Shown: one piece after another, positions 36,065 to 44,056 of the stretch
Numbering within the stretch: the stretch's first letter is position 1
How the letters are laid out: every line of letters begins with the position of its first letter
The notes under the pieces: generated by a model
Databases searched by the model: none
The model's input: only the letters and a program-made list of their open reading frames with translations
Told to the model about the DNA's origin: nothing
From: Bradyrhizobium sp. U87765 SZCCT0048
GTDB lineage: Bacteria > Pseudomonadota > Alphaproteobacteria > Rhizobiales > Xanthobacteraceae
Assembly: GCF_018131225.1 (NCBI RefSeq)
Contig: NZ_JAFCMM010000001.1
Span: 1,550,001-1,614,000, forward strand
Reading direction: 5' to 3'
Length of the DNA stretch: 64,000 bases
Translations under genes and position numbers: made by a program

Positions 36065-37525
36065 TCAGAACATCTCGAAATATTCGCGCTGCTCCCATTC
36101 GGTGACTTCGGCCTGGAAGCGCTCGATTTCCGCGTTCTTGATATAGACGTAGTAATCGACGAAGTCCGCCCCCATCGCCTCGCGGAAGAACGGATCTTCC
36201 TGCAAGGCGAACACCGCCTCGCGCAACGACTTGGGTAGCAGGCTTGCCTTGGTCTCGTAGGGCGTATCAGCCGACGGGCCGGGATCGAGCGAGCGATCGA
36301 CGCCGTCGAGGCCGGCGAGAATCTGCGACGCCATATACAGGTAGGGGTTGGCCGCCGGCTCGCCGATACGGTTCTCGAGCCGCGTCGCCGGATCGTTCGG
36401 GCCGCCGAGCACGCGGATCATGACGCCACGATTGTCACGGCCCCAGATGGCCCGGTCAGGGGCCAGCGAATAGGAGCGATAGCGCTTGTAGCCGTTGATG
36501 GTCGGCGTCGAGAACACGGCGGATGCCCGCGCGTGCTCGAGCAGGCCGGCCATGTAGGCGTTGCCGAGCGGCGACAGCGGACCGTTCTCCGTCGGCATGA
36601 AGGCATTATCGCCGCTCGCACGCGACACCAGCGACTGATGCAGATGCCAGCCCGACGACATCACGTTGGGGATGCGCGGCCGACACATGAAGGTGGCGTG
36701 ATAGCCGTGACGGCGGCAGATCTGTTTCACGGCACTGCGGAACAGCACCATGATGTCCGCGGGCGCGAGGCCGACGGTCGGCTGGAACACGAACTCGCAC
36801 TGGCTCGGGCCGTACTCGACCTCCATCGAGCGCAGCGGCAGACCGAGCGCGATGATATCGCGACGGATCAGCTCAAGCACCGGCTCGATCTGGTCGTAGC
36901 GCTGCTCGGTGAGATACTGGTAGCCCTGCGACAGCAGGCTGACCGCCGGCGGCTCACCCGGAAAGCCCGGCGAACCGGCATCGCGCGGCGACAGGCGCGG
37001 ATCCTCAATCTTGAAGACATGGAATTCGACCTCGAGGCCGGCCATGAAATCGTAGCCGCGCTGCGTCAGGCGATCGAGCACCTTGCGATAGAGCCCGCGC
37101 GTCGCGAACGGCACGGGCCGGCCGTCGGCGAAATACAGATCGCACAGCACCCAGCCGGTGGTCGGCGCCCATGGCAGTACACGGAATGTCGAGGGATCGG
37201 CGACCATCAGCACGTCGGCCGCGCCCTGCATCTCCTGCATGCCGAAACCGCCACCGGCGGTGAACACCGGGAACACCGTGCGGTGCGAGGTATCCTTCGC
37301 CAGCATCGTGGTGGTGATCGAGCAGCCGCCTTCGAGCGAGGACAGCGCCTCGCTCGCGATCAGCGTTTTGCCGCGCAGCAGGCCGTGCTGGTCGGGAAAC
37401 GACAGACGGATACTGTCGAGCTTGTGCTCCTCGGCGATCCGGCGCATGCGGATCGCGGCTTCCTTCTGCTCATCGGACCACAGGTCGTGCCGTGCGACGA
37501 AGCTCAACGGTTTCCTCCCTGACAT
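36065..37525 (-). CDS. glutamine synthetase-like gamma-glutamyl ligase
   Basis: 486 residues of the GlnA superfamily. N-terminal beta-grasp (RRIAEEHKLDSIRLSFPDQH, GLLRGKTLIAS), then the catalytic domain: YDFMAGLEVEFHVFKIED carries metal-binding glutamates, EVEYGPSQCEFVFQPTVGLA is the second Glu motif, and SSGWHLHQSLVSRASGDNAF includes the His of the glutamate site; RVLGGPNDPATRLENRIGEP and ANPYLYMASQILAGLDGVDR complete the barrel. It lacks an adenylylation loop and is more like gamma-glutamylpolyamine/anilide ligases than true GlnA. It sits 13 bases after the Rieske oxygenase gene, so its likely role is ATP-dependent gamma-glutamylation of an amine substrate; that function is inferred. Confidence 0.85.
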   Translation of the reverse strand: MSGRKPLSFVARHDLWSDEQKEAAIRMRRIAEEHKLDSIRLSFPDQHGLLRGKTLIASEALSSLEGGCSITTTMLAKDTSHRTVFPVFTAGGGFGMQEMQGAADVLMVADPSTFRVLPWAPTTGWVLCDLYFADGRPVPFATRGLYRKVLDRLTQRGYDFMAGLEVEFHVFKIEDPRLSPRDAGSPGFPGEPPAVSLLSQGYQYLTEQRYDQIEPVLELIRRDIIALGLPLRSMEVEYGPSQCEFVFQPTVGLAPADIMVLFRSAVKQICRRHGYHATFMCRPRIPNVMSSGWHLHQSLVSRASGDNAFMPTENGPLSPLGNAYMAGLLEHARASAVFSTPTINGYKRYRSYSLAPDRAIWGRDNRGVMIRVLGGPNDPATRLENRIGEPAANPYLYMASQILAGLDGVDRSLDPGPSADTPYETKASLLPKSLREAVFALQEDPFFREAMGADFVDYYVYIKNAEIERFQAEVTEWEQREYFEMF

Positions 37526-37538
37526 CGCCTGACCCGGA

Positions 37539-38900
37539 CTATTCTGCGGCCGTGATCAGATGCGGCACCTTGTCCGCGATGTCGGTCGGCACCGGCGCGG
37601 TCCATGGCGCACCGCGCCGCCGCTTGACGTCGACTTCCATCCAGTAGGTCTCCCAGCCGCGGGTCGGGCCGATACCGTCCATGGTCGCCGGGCCCTGGAT
37701 GCTGCGGGCATGCGGCGCATCGAGATGCAGCAGCGGCTTGCCGCCGGCCACCGCCTTCTCGATCTCCTGCCGCAGCAGGCGGCGATACTGGATGATCGCC
37801 TTGTCCGACTGGCCGAGGTGCTCGCGGGTGCGATCCTGGATCGGCCCCATCGATTCGACGGCCCACTGGTCGTGCACGTTGATATCCAGCCCCATGCCAG
37901 TGTAGGTCGACGTCTCCTGCTCGTGCGGATCGAAACCGTAGTCGTTGGTCTTGTTCCGCCGCGAGATGTAGTCCGGCAGCTCGTACAGCTCCAGCCTTTG
38001 ATCGCGCATCTTCTGCTTGTCCACCGGCTTGGTGTAGCTGGTGAAGATCGCATACCAATAACAGTGGGTGTCGTCGACCGGCACGTGCCACTGGGTGATC
38101 GTCATCTCCGTGCTCATCGGAATGACAAAGCCGTGCGGGAACAGCTGGTTGGTGACGCGCACATGGGTGCGCTCCGCGTCGATTTCACGCAGCGCGACGA
38201 GACGCAGGCCGTATTCGGTGCGCTCGACGTTGATGATCGGGCGATCGTACTCGCGCAGGATACGCGTCATCGGCAGGTCGCTGTCGGCGGACGCACCGCG
38301 AAATTGCTTGCCATAGGACGCAGCGGTGTCCTCATCCTCGAAGAAGCGATGCAGGAACGAGGCATGCGCCGGGTCGATGCCGACCTCGAGCGCCTGCAGC
38401 CAGTTGCATTCCATCAGGCCCTTGAACGCGAAGGTGTAGGCGTCGGGGGCGACAAAGCAGTCGAGCTCCGCGAACGCCGGCGGCTCGCCCTCACCGAGAT
38501 AGGCCCAGAGGATGCCGCTCTTCTCGACCACCGGATAGGCGCGCTGCTTGATGTTCTTGCACAGCGGTGAGTCGGCCGGCTCGGCCGGGGTCTCCAGGCA
38601 GTTGCCATCGACGTCGAACAGCCAGCCATGGAAGGCGCAGCGCAGTCCACCACCCTCGAGACGACCAAACGCAAGGTCCGCACCGCGGTGCGGACAGTCG
38701 CGATCCATCATGCCGTAGCGGCCGGCCTCGTCGCGAAAGAGCACGAAGTTCTCGCCGAGAAGCCGCACGGCCTTGATCGGACGCTCGCCCTGCAATTCGT
38801 CGACCAGCGCCGCGGGCTGCCAGTACATCCGCATCAGCTTGCCGGCAGGGTCCTTCGGACCCACGCGGGTGATCAGATCGTTCTGTTCCTGGCTCATCAT
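37539..38900 (-). CDS. Rieske [2Fe-2S] aromatic-ring/amine oxygenase, alpha subunit
   Basis: 453 residues. Rieske ligands Cys69-Pro-His71 (MMDRDCPHRGADLAFG) and Cys88-Ala-Phe-His91 (GLRCAFHGWLFDVDG). Mononuclear iron ligands in EVGIDPAHASFLHRFFEDED (His179, His184). No beta subunit gene is present, so it belongs to the alpha-only class that includes phthalate 4,5-dioxygenase and O/N-demethylases. Start ATG at 38900 with GGGAGG nine bases upstream. Electrons come from the divergent ferredoxin and reductase genes. Two palindromes flank the shared promoter region. The real substrate cannot be told from sequence. Confidence 0.92.
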   Translation of the reverse strand: MMSQEQNDLITRVGPKDPAGKLMRMYWQPAALVDELQGERPIKAVRLLGENFVLFRDEAGRYGMMDRDCPHRGADLAFGRLEGGGLRCAFHGWLFDVDGNCLETPAEPADSPLCKNIKQRAYPVVEKSGILWAYLGEGEPPAFAELDCFVAPDAYTFAFKGLMECNWLQALEVGIDPAHASFLHRFFEDEDTAASYGKQFRGASADSDLPMTRILREYDRPIINVERTEYGLRLVALREIDAERTHVRVTNQLFPHGFVIPMSTEMTITQWHVPVDDTHCYWYAIFTSYTKPVDKQKMRDQRLELYELPDYISRRNKTNDYGFDPHEQETSTYTGMGLDINVHDQWAVESMGPIQDRTREHLGQSDKAIIQYRRLLRQEIEKAVAGGKPLLHLDAPHARSIQGPATMDGIGPTRGWETYWMEVDVKRRRGAPWTAPVPTDIADKVPHLITAAE

Positions 38901-38952
38901 GGCTGGCGCCTCCCGTACGGCCTCGATCGACCGCGCTCTGAGAAAACACGAT

Positions 38953-38967
38953 GTTCGTCTAACGAAC
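38953..38967. promoter_or_regulatory. palindrome GTTCGT-CTA-ACGAAC, candidate IclR operator 1
   Basis: Perfect 6-3-6 palindrome, 53 bases upstream of the oxygenase start. Shares the GTTCG-N5-CGAAC frame with the site at 39125. The adjacent IclR-family gene is the natural candidate for the binding protein. Confidence 0.7.
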
Positions 38968-39124
38968 TTTTGTCCGATAATAGCTACTCGGCTTGAGAAC
39001 GCAAGCCCCTTAGAACCGCTCAAAAGATCAGCGCTATCCGCACAAACATTGTGCGACGCGGTCGTTTTCGCGGCGAAGACTCACCCTAATACGCCAGCTT
39101 GATCTGTTCTTAGAATGAACATAC

Positions 39125-39139
39125 GTTCGATCATCGAAC
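39125..39139. promoter_or_regulatory. palindrome GTTCGAT-C-ATCGAAC, candidate IclR operator 2
   Basis: Perfect 7-1-7 palindrome 17 bases before the ferredoxin start, with the same GTTCG-N5-CGAAC frame. A weaker dyad TGTTC-N7-GAACA (39105-39121) lies just upstream. Binding here would cover the ferredoxin promoter or ribosome site region. Confidence 0.7.
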
Positions 39140-39155
39140 TTGACCGGAGAGGCAG

Positions 39156-39479
39156 ATGCCGCAGATCCGCTACGTGCAGCCGTCTGGCGCGGCCGAAATC
39201 ATCGACGTCCCTGCCGGGACCAGCGTGATGCTGGCGGCGATCCGCAATGGCGTGCGCGGCATCGAGGCTGAATGCGGCGGCTGTCTCGACTGCGCGACGT
39301 GCCATGTCTATCTCGATGAACCGACCATGGCGGCGCTGCCGCCGCCGAGCGACCAGGAAGAAGCCCTGCTCGCGGCCGTCGCCGCCGAACGGCGGCCAAC
39401 CAGCCGGCTCGGCTGCCAGGTGATCGCGCCGGCGGGCGACGTGACACTCACGGTGCATGTGCCGGAGCGCCAGCTGTGA
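39156..39479 (+). CDS. 2Fe-2S ferredoxin (plant/adrenodoxin type)
   Basis: 107 residues with cluster ligands Cys40, Cys46, Cys49 (EAECGGCLDCATCHVYLDE) and Cys87 (SRLGCQVIAP), the C-x5-C-x2-C-x37-C pattern of adrenodoxin-type ferredoxins. It shuttles electrons from the following reductase to the Rieske oxygenase. Normal length; GGAGAGGC ribosome site. Ends with a four-base overlap on the reductase gene. Confidence 0.93.
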   Translation: MPQIRYVQPSGAAEIIDVPAGTSVMLAAIRNGVRGIEAECGGCLDCATCHVYLDEPTMAALPPPSDQEEALLAAVAAERRPTSRLGCQVIAPAGDVTLTVHVPERQL

Positions 39480-40720
39480 GCGGCCTTGTCATCATCGGCG
39501 CGTCCTATGCCGGCGTGCAGGCCGCCCTCACCGCGCGCGACGAAGGCTACAGCGCGCCGATCCGCATCGTCGCCGACGAGACCGCGCTGCCCTATCAGCG
39601 GCCGCCGCTGTCGAAGGCGTTCCTGCTCGGCACCGCATCCGAGGACAGCCTGGTGCTGCGCGACGACAAGTTCTTCCGCGACCGCGGCATCGATCTCGTG
39701 CTCGGGGTCGCCGTCGCCGCGATCGACCGCGAGGCCCGCACGGTCGGGCTCGCCAATAGCGACCGTATGCCCTTCGACAAGCTCGTCATCGCCACAGGCT
39801 CGCGGGCGCGGCGGCTCGACGTGCCCGGCGCCAACCTGCCCGGCGTGCTCACCCTGCGGACGCTCGCGGACGCGCATCATCTCAAGGCCGAGCTCGGCGC
39901 CCTGTCGCGCCTCGTCGTCATCGGCGGCGGCTTTATCGGCCTCGAGGTCGCAGCCTCCGCAAGCAAACTCGGCAAGACGGTCGCCGTCATCGAGACGGCG
40001 CCGCGGTTGCTTGGCCGTGCGGTGTCGCCGGCGGTGTCGCAGGCGCTGCTCGATCTCCATCGCAGCCATGGTGTCGACATCCGTCTCGACGACAGCGTGA
40101 CAGCCATCGAGCGTTCGGCGAGCGGCTCGCTCACGGTGATCTGCACCAGCGGCGCCCGCCTCGAAGGCGACCGCGTGCTGGTCGGCGTCGGCGGGGTGCC
40201 GAACGCCGAACTCGCGGCCATGGCAGGCCTGCCCTGCGGCAACGGCATCATCGTCGACGACCACGGCCGCACCGCCGATCCCGATATCTTCGCCGCCGGC
40301 GACTGCAGCGACCACCACAACGCCTTCATCGGCCGGCGCATCCGGCTCGAATCGGTGCAGCACGCCCAGGACCAGGGCAAGACGGTGGGCGCAGCGATCG
40401 CCGGCCGGCCCGCGCCCTATATGAGCGTGCCCCGGTTCTGGTCCGACCAGTACGACGCCAAGCTGCAGATCGTCGGCCTGTCCGAAGGCGCGGATCTCCA
40501 AGTGATTCGCGGCCGGCCTGCCGATGGCGCGTTCTCGGTGTTCGCCTATCGCGGCCCCCGTCTCGTCGCGGTCGACAGCATCAACCGTCCCGGCGAGCAA
40601 CTGCTCGCCCGCCGCCTGCTCGCGGCCGCGGTCTCTCCGACGCCAACCCAGGTCGCCGATCCCGCCTTCGACCTCAAGGCGCTGCTGGCGGGACCGGCCG
40701 CAGAGCGTGCACGGCCATGA
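39476..40720 (+). CDS. NAD(P)H ferredoxin reductase (FAD, pyridine nucleotide-disulfide family)
   Basis: 414 residues from GTG at 39476. FAD site VIIGASYAGVQAALTARDEG, IVADETALPYQRPPLSKAFL, central ATG motif VIATGSRARRLDVPGANLPG, NAD site VVIGGGFIGLEVAASASKLG and the late FAD segment DPDIFAAGDCSDHHNAFIG. The C-terminal domain (FWSDQYDAKLQIVGLSEGAD) is that of rubredoxin/ferredoxin reductases in three-component oxygenases. Works with the upstream ferredoxin for the divergent oxygenase. Confidence 0.94.
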   Translation: MSGLVIIGASYAGVQAALTARDEGYSAPIRIVADETALPYQRPPLSKAFLLGTASEDSLVLRDDKFFRDRGIDLVLGVAVAAIDREARTVGLANSDRMPFDKLVIATGSRARRLDVPGANLPGVLTLRTLADAHHLKAELGALSRLVVIGGGFIGLEVAASASKLGKTVAVIETAPRLLGRAVSPAVSQALLDLHRSHGVDIRLDDSVTAIERSASGSLTVICTSGARLEGDRVLVGVGGVPNAELAAMAGLPCGNGIIVDDHGRTADPDIFAAGDCSDHHNAFIGRRIRLESVQHAQDQGKTVGAAIAGRPAPYMSVPRFWSDQYDAKLQIVGLSEGADLQVIRGRPADGAFSVFAYRGPRLVAVDSINRPGEQLLARRLLAAAVSPTPTQVADPAFDLKALLAGPAAERARP

Positions 40721-41577
40721 AAAATATGCTCCCGTCCAACGGGGAGGCGAATCTCCGCCCCGGCACGGACAGGCGAGCAATGCCCAGAGTGAAGCGGACA
40801 GCCGCGGAAGAGGACGCACGGCGCGAAGGCCCCGAGTTCATCGAGAGCCTCGACCGTGGCCTGCGCGTGCTGCAGCTGTTCGGCGCCGACCATCGGCCGA
40901 TGACCCTGAGCGACATCGCCAAGGCCGCCAATCTCCCGCGCGCCACGGCCCGCCGTGTGCTGATCACCCTCGAACGCGGCGGCTTCGTCGCCGGCGACGG
41001 CAAGCTGTTCTCGCTGACCCCGAAGGTGCTCGCGCTGGCGTCGGCCTACCTGTCCTCGAGCCAGACGGTCGCGGTGATGCAGCCGATGATCGACCGCGTC
41101 GCGTCCGAAACCAAGGAAGTGTGCTCGCTCGCGATCCTCGACGGCGACGAGGCGATCTTCATTGCACGCGCCAGCCCGGCGCGCGTGTTCTCCGCCGGCA
41201 TCGACATCGGCTATCGGTTGCCGTCGTTCTGCACGTCGGTCGGCCGGGCCCTGCTGGGACGGTTCAGCAACGAGGAACTCGCCGCCGCCATCGCGCGCAT
41301 GCCGCTGAAGGCGCAGACGCCGTTCACCGTCGTCGACAAGGACGTGCTGCTCGCCACCATCATCACCGACCGCAGCAAGGGCTATTCGCTGGTCGACCAG
41401 GAGGCCGAGGATGGCTTCCGCTCCATCGCCGTGCCGGTGCACCGCTACGACGGCCTGATCGTGGCCGCGATCAATGTCGGTGCCCATGTCGACCGCATCT
41501 CGACCGGCGAGATGATCGACCGCTTCCTGCCGCCGCTGAAGAGCGCCGCGGCCGCAGCCCAGCCGCTGCTGTTCTGA
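40717..41577 (+). CDS. IclR-family transcriptional regulator (PcaR/PobR-like)
   Basis: 286 residues from ATG at 40717, which overlaps the reductase stop; a second start at 40780 gives 265 residues, nearer the family length. N-terminal helix-turn-helix: FIESLDRGLRVLQLFGADHR, MTLSDIAKAANLPRATARRV. C-terminal IclR effector domain: PMIDRVASETKEVCSLAILD, DIGYRLPSFCTSVGRALLGR, GYSLVDQEAEDGFRSIAVPV. This subclass controls aromatic catabolic genes such as pca and pob. Its likely targets are the two GTTCG-N5-CGAAC sites between oxygenase and ferredoxin genes. Confidence 0.92.
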   Translation: MKNMLPSNGEANLRPGTDRRAMPRVKRTAAEEDARREGPEFIESLDRGLRVLQLFGADHRPMTLSDIAKAANLPRATARRVLITLERGGFVAGDGKLFSLTPKVLALASAYLSSSQTVAVMQPMIDRVASETKEVCSLAILDGDEAIFIARASPARVFSAGIDIGYRLPSFCTSVGRALLGRFSNEELAAAIARMPLKAQTPFTVVDKDVLLATIITDRSKGYSLVDQEAEDGFRSIAVPVHRYDGLIVAAINVGAHVDRISTGEMIDRFLPPLKSAAAAAQPLLF

Positions 41578-41766
41578 GCGCGGAGCAGCTTGGGCGTCTG
41601 GCCTTCCGGATATCGCTGCGCTCATCGGGGGGGCTACGGCGCAGCGACCGCGCACATGCTCCCCTTCCGCATCATGCGTGCGCGAACACGATGTGCCCAC
41701 GAAGGATCGCCACGGCCAAGGTGATCCGTGTATCCATCGTCCTTCCAGTCGCATAGGCCGCCGCAA
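41578..41766. other. spacer after iclR, no gene seen
   Basis: No supported coding frame. It leads into the tandem repeat block that fills the rest of the 874-base gap before the MFS gene. Confidence 0.5.
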
Positions 41767-42320
41767 GCTGGATCACCGGGTCTCGGCGCTGACGCGCCGG
41801 CCCGGTGATGACGCAGAAGATGGAGCCTCACCTGTGAAGCGGTCGTCATAGGTGCGCCGCCATTCCACCCCAGCGTCATGCGTGGGCTTGACCCGCGCAT
41901 CCAGCTTCCTTGGCCCGGGCAACACGTTCTGCAAGCTGGATCACCAGGTCTCGGCGCCGACGCATTGGCCCGGTGATGACGCTGAAGATGGAGCCCCACC
42001 TGTGAAGCGGCGTCATAGGCGCGCCGCCATTCCACCCCAGCGTCATGCGCGGGCTTGACCCGCGCATCCAGCTTCCTTGGCCGGACAACACGTTCTGCAA
42101 GCTGGATCACCGGGGCTCGGCGCTGACGCGCCGGCCCGGTGATGACCGAGAAGATGGAGCCTCACCTGTGAAGCGATCGTCATAGGTGCGCCGCCATTCC
42201 ACCCCAGCGTCATGCGCGGGCTTGACCCGCGCATCCAGCTTCCTTCGCCCGGACAACACGTTCTGCAAGCTGGAGCACCAGGTCTCGGCGCTGGCGCGTC
42301 GGCCCGGTGATGAAGCAGAG
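41767..42320. repeat. tandem repeat, about 167-base unit, 3.3 copies
   Basis: Units begin with GCTGGATCACC at 41767, 41935, 42101 and (partial, GCTGGAGCACC) 42269, giving lengths of 168, 166 and 168. Each unit contains the inverted pair around CTCGGCGCTGACGCGCCGGC and the segment CCCCAGCGTCATGCGTGGGC-CTTGACCCGCGCATCCAG. The start of the unit matches the dispersed elements at 43781 and 47862. Open frames across it are by-products of the repeat. It lies between iclR and the MFS gene. Confidence 0.9.
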
Positions 42321-42451
42321 AGAGACGGCAGCGCCCAAGACTCCCGCATGGACCGGGCTGCGCCCGCTCGTGTCTCTCCCGCACCGCACCGTTGCGCCCG
42401 CATGGGGGCATTCGCAAAGCGCGCGTGTGTTTCGCAAGCGGATCAGGCTCC

Positions 42452-43708
42452 ATGAGCGTCATGGACCATCACGCCACCACCATGCCGCCCGTCAGCGGGC
42501 TCAGCCGCACCGTCATGATCGCGCTCGCGGTGCTGGCGCTGTGCTTCGTGCTCTCGGTGGTCGGGCGCGGGCTCGGCGAAAGCTTCACCGTCTTCCTGCT
42601 GCCGATCTCCGACAGCTTCGGCTGGGACCGCGGCCAGGTGATCTCGATCTACTCGCTGGCCGCGTTGACCGGCGGCCTCGTCGCCCCGTTCGTCGGCCGG
42701 CTGTTCGACCGCTCCGGCCCGCGCGCGACCTACGCGCTCGGCCTCGTCGCGCTCGGTGGCGCGTTCCTCGTTGCCGCCTATGCCGAGCGTCTCTGGCAGT
42801 TCCAGCTCAGCCTCGGCCTGTGCGTCGGTCTCGGCATCGCCAGCATCGGCAACGTGCCGAACTCGATCCTGCTCGGCCGCTGGTTCGGCAAGGGCCTGCC
42901 GACGGCGATGTCGGTGGTCTATTCCGCCACCGGTGCGGGCGTGCTGGTGATGCTGCCGCTGTCGCAACTGCTGATCGATCACATCGGCTGGCGCGGCGCC
43001 TACCGCGCCTATGGCATCGCCATGCTGGTCCTGCTGGTGCCGCTGCTGCTGCTGCCGTGGCGACGGCTGGCCGTCGGCTCTCCCGAAGTGGTGCGGCCGG
43101 CCGCAAACACAGCCCATGACGACGATCACTGGACGCTGCCGAACGCGATGCGCCACCACGCATTCTGGGCGCTGTTCGCCACATTCTTCTTTACCGCTAT
43201 CGGCATGTTCGCGATTTCGGCGCAGGTCGTCGCCTATCTCATCGACGCCGGCTTTCCGCCGCTGACCGCGGCCACCGCCTGGGGCTTTTCCGGCGTAGTG
43301 CTGCTATTCGGCATGCTGTCGATCACCTGGCTCGACGGTGTCATCGGCCGCCGCCGCTCGGTGCTGTTCAGCTACGCCCTGTCGATCGTCGGCATCGCCA
43401 TGCTGTGGCTGCTCAAGAGCTATCCGAGCTACGCCCTGCTCACCGGCTTCGTCATCTGTTTCGGCAGCATGATCGGCTCGCGCGGCCCGCTGATCACCGC
43501 AACCGCGATGAAGATTTTTCGTGGCCGGCGCGTCGGCACCATCTACGGCACCATCTCGATCGGCAGTGGCCTCGGCTCCGCCATGGGCTCGTGGTGCGGC
43601 GGCCTGATTCATGACTTCACCGGCAGCTACGACGCGCTGCTCGCCTTCGCCCTCGTCGCCGTGATCCTCGGCATGCTGCCGTTCCTGGTGGTGCCGGCGC
43701 TGCGGTGA
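42452..43708 (+). CDS. MFS transporter
   Basis: 418 residues with about twelve membrane helices. MFS marks: the helix 2-3 loop VAPFVGRLFDRSGPRATYAL, GIASIGNVPNSILLGRWFGK, TAMSVVYSATGAGVLVMLPL, and a matching second half (GVIGRRRSVLFSYALSIVGI; GTIYGTISIGSGLGSAMGSW). It resembles oxalate/formate antiporter-like and monocarboxylate carriers. Start ATG at 42452 (MSVMDHHATTMPPVSG) or 42461. Flanked by repeats on both sides, so it is a single-gene unit; substrate unknown. Confidence 0.88.
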   Translation: MSVMDHHATTMPPVSGLSRTVMIALAVLALCFVLSVVGRGLGESFTVFLLPISDSFGWDRGQVISIYSLAALTGGLVAPFVGRLFDRSGPRATYALGLVALGGAFLVAAYAERLWQFQLSLGLCVGLGIASIGNVPNSILLGRWFGKGLPTAMSVVYSATGAGVLVMLPLSQLLIDHIGWRGAYRAYGIAMLVLLVPLLLLPWRRLAVGSPEVVRPAANTAHDDDHWTLPNAMRHHAFWALFATFFFTAIGMFAISAQVVAYLIDAGFPPLTAATAWGFSGVVLLFGMLSITWLDGVIGRRRSVLFSYALSIVGIAMLWLLKSYPSYALLTGFVICFGSMIGSRGPLITATAMKIFRGRRVGTIYGTISIGSGLGSAMGSWCGGLIHDFTGSYDALLAFALVAVILGMLPFLVVPALR

Positions 43709-43726
43709 GTGAGGCGGCGCTGCGTC

Positions 43727-43830
43727 ATGGCCGGACTTGATCCGGCCATTCAGCTTGTTTCGCCCACAACGTAACCCCTGAAGCTGGATCACCGGGTCTC
43801 GGCGCTACGCGCCGGCCCGGTGATGACGCA
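43727..43830. repeat. dispersed repeat (family B), single copy
   Basis: Contains CATGGCCGGACTTGATCCGG-CCATTCAGCTT then AAGCTGGATCACCGGGTCTC-GGCGCTACGCGCCGGCCCGG-TGATGACGCAG. The second half matches the opening of the 41767 tandem unit and the 47813/47983 copies. Palindromic parts could act as a terminator for the MFS gene. Confidence 0.8.
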
Positions 43831-43847
43831 GAGAAAACGGATACGCC

Positions 43848-43900
43848 GTGGTCTCATGGTACGACGGCGCCTGCGCGCCTCCTCACCATGAGGGTCCAGC
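43848..43900. repeat. dispersed repeat (family C), inverted short copy
   Basis: TCTCATGGTACGACGGCGCC ... GCGCCTCCTCACCATGAGG is the reverse complement of the start of the elements at 61556 and 62368. Imperfect palindrome. Confidence 0.75.
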
Positions 43901-43984
43901 ACGAACGCCCCCCGGACACGAAGTTGTGAAATCCCCCGCCCCGGGGGGCACCCGACGACTTTTTCGCCCCCGCGAGACAAATCC

Positions 43985-44012
43985 GGGAATAACCCGCTCT
44001 GCCCCCGAGTCT
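43985..44012 (+). promoter_or_regulatory. candidate ECF-type promoter of the phosphoesterase-cupredoxin-sigma unit
   Basis: GGGAATAACC (43985-43994) followed after a plausible spacer by CGAGTCT (44006-44012), 45 bases before the phosphoesterase start. A GGAAT-like -35 with a CG-starting -10 is common for alphaproteobacterial ECF sigma factors, and autoregulation is usual. Inference only. Confidence 0.35.
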
Positions 44013-44056
44013 CCCTTTCCGAGCAGCGCCCGATGCCTGCCCGCAAGGAGACCGTC

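Noticed and set aside
41767..42320. CRISPR array
   Set aside because: The unit is about 167 bases with the whole unit repeated; there is no short repeat/unique spacer pattern and no cas gene.
41852..42462. Several open frames with repeated Gly/Arg/Pro-rich text across the tandem array
   Set aside because: They repeat because the DNA repeats, run in many frames on both strands, lack ribosome sites and have no protein-like pattern.
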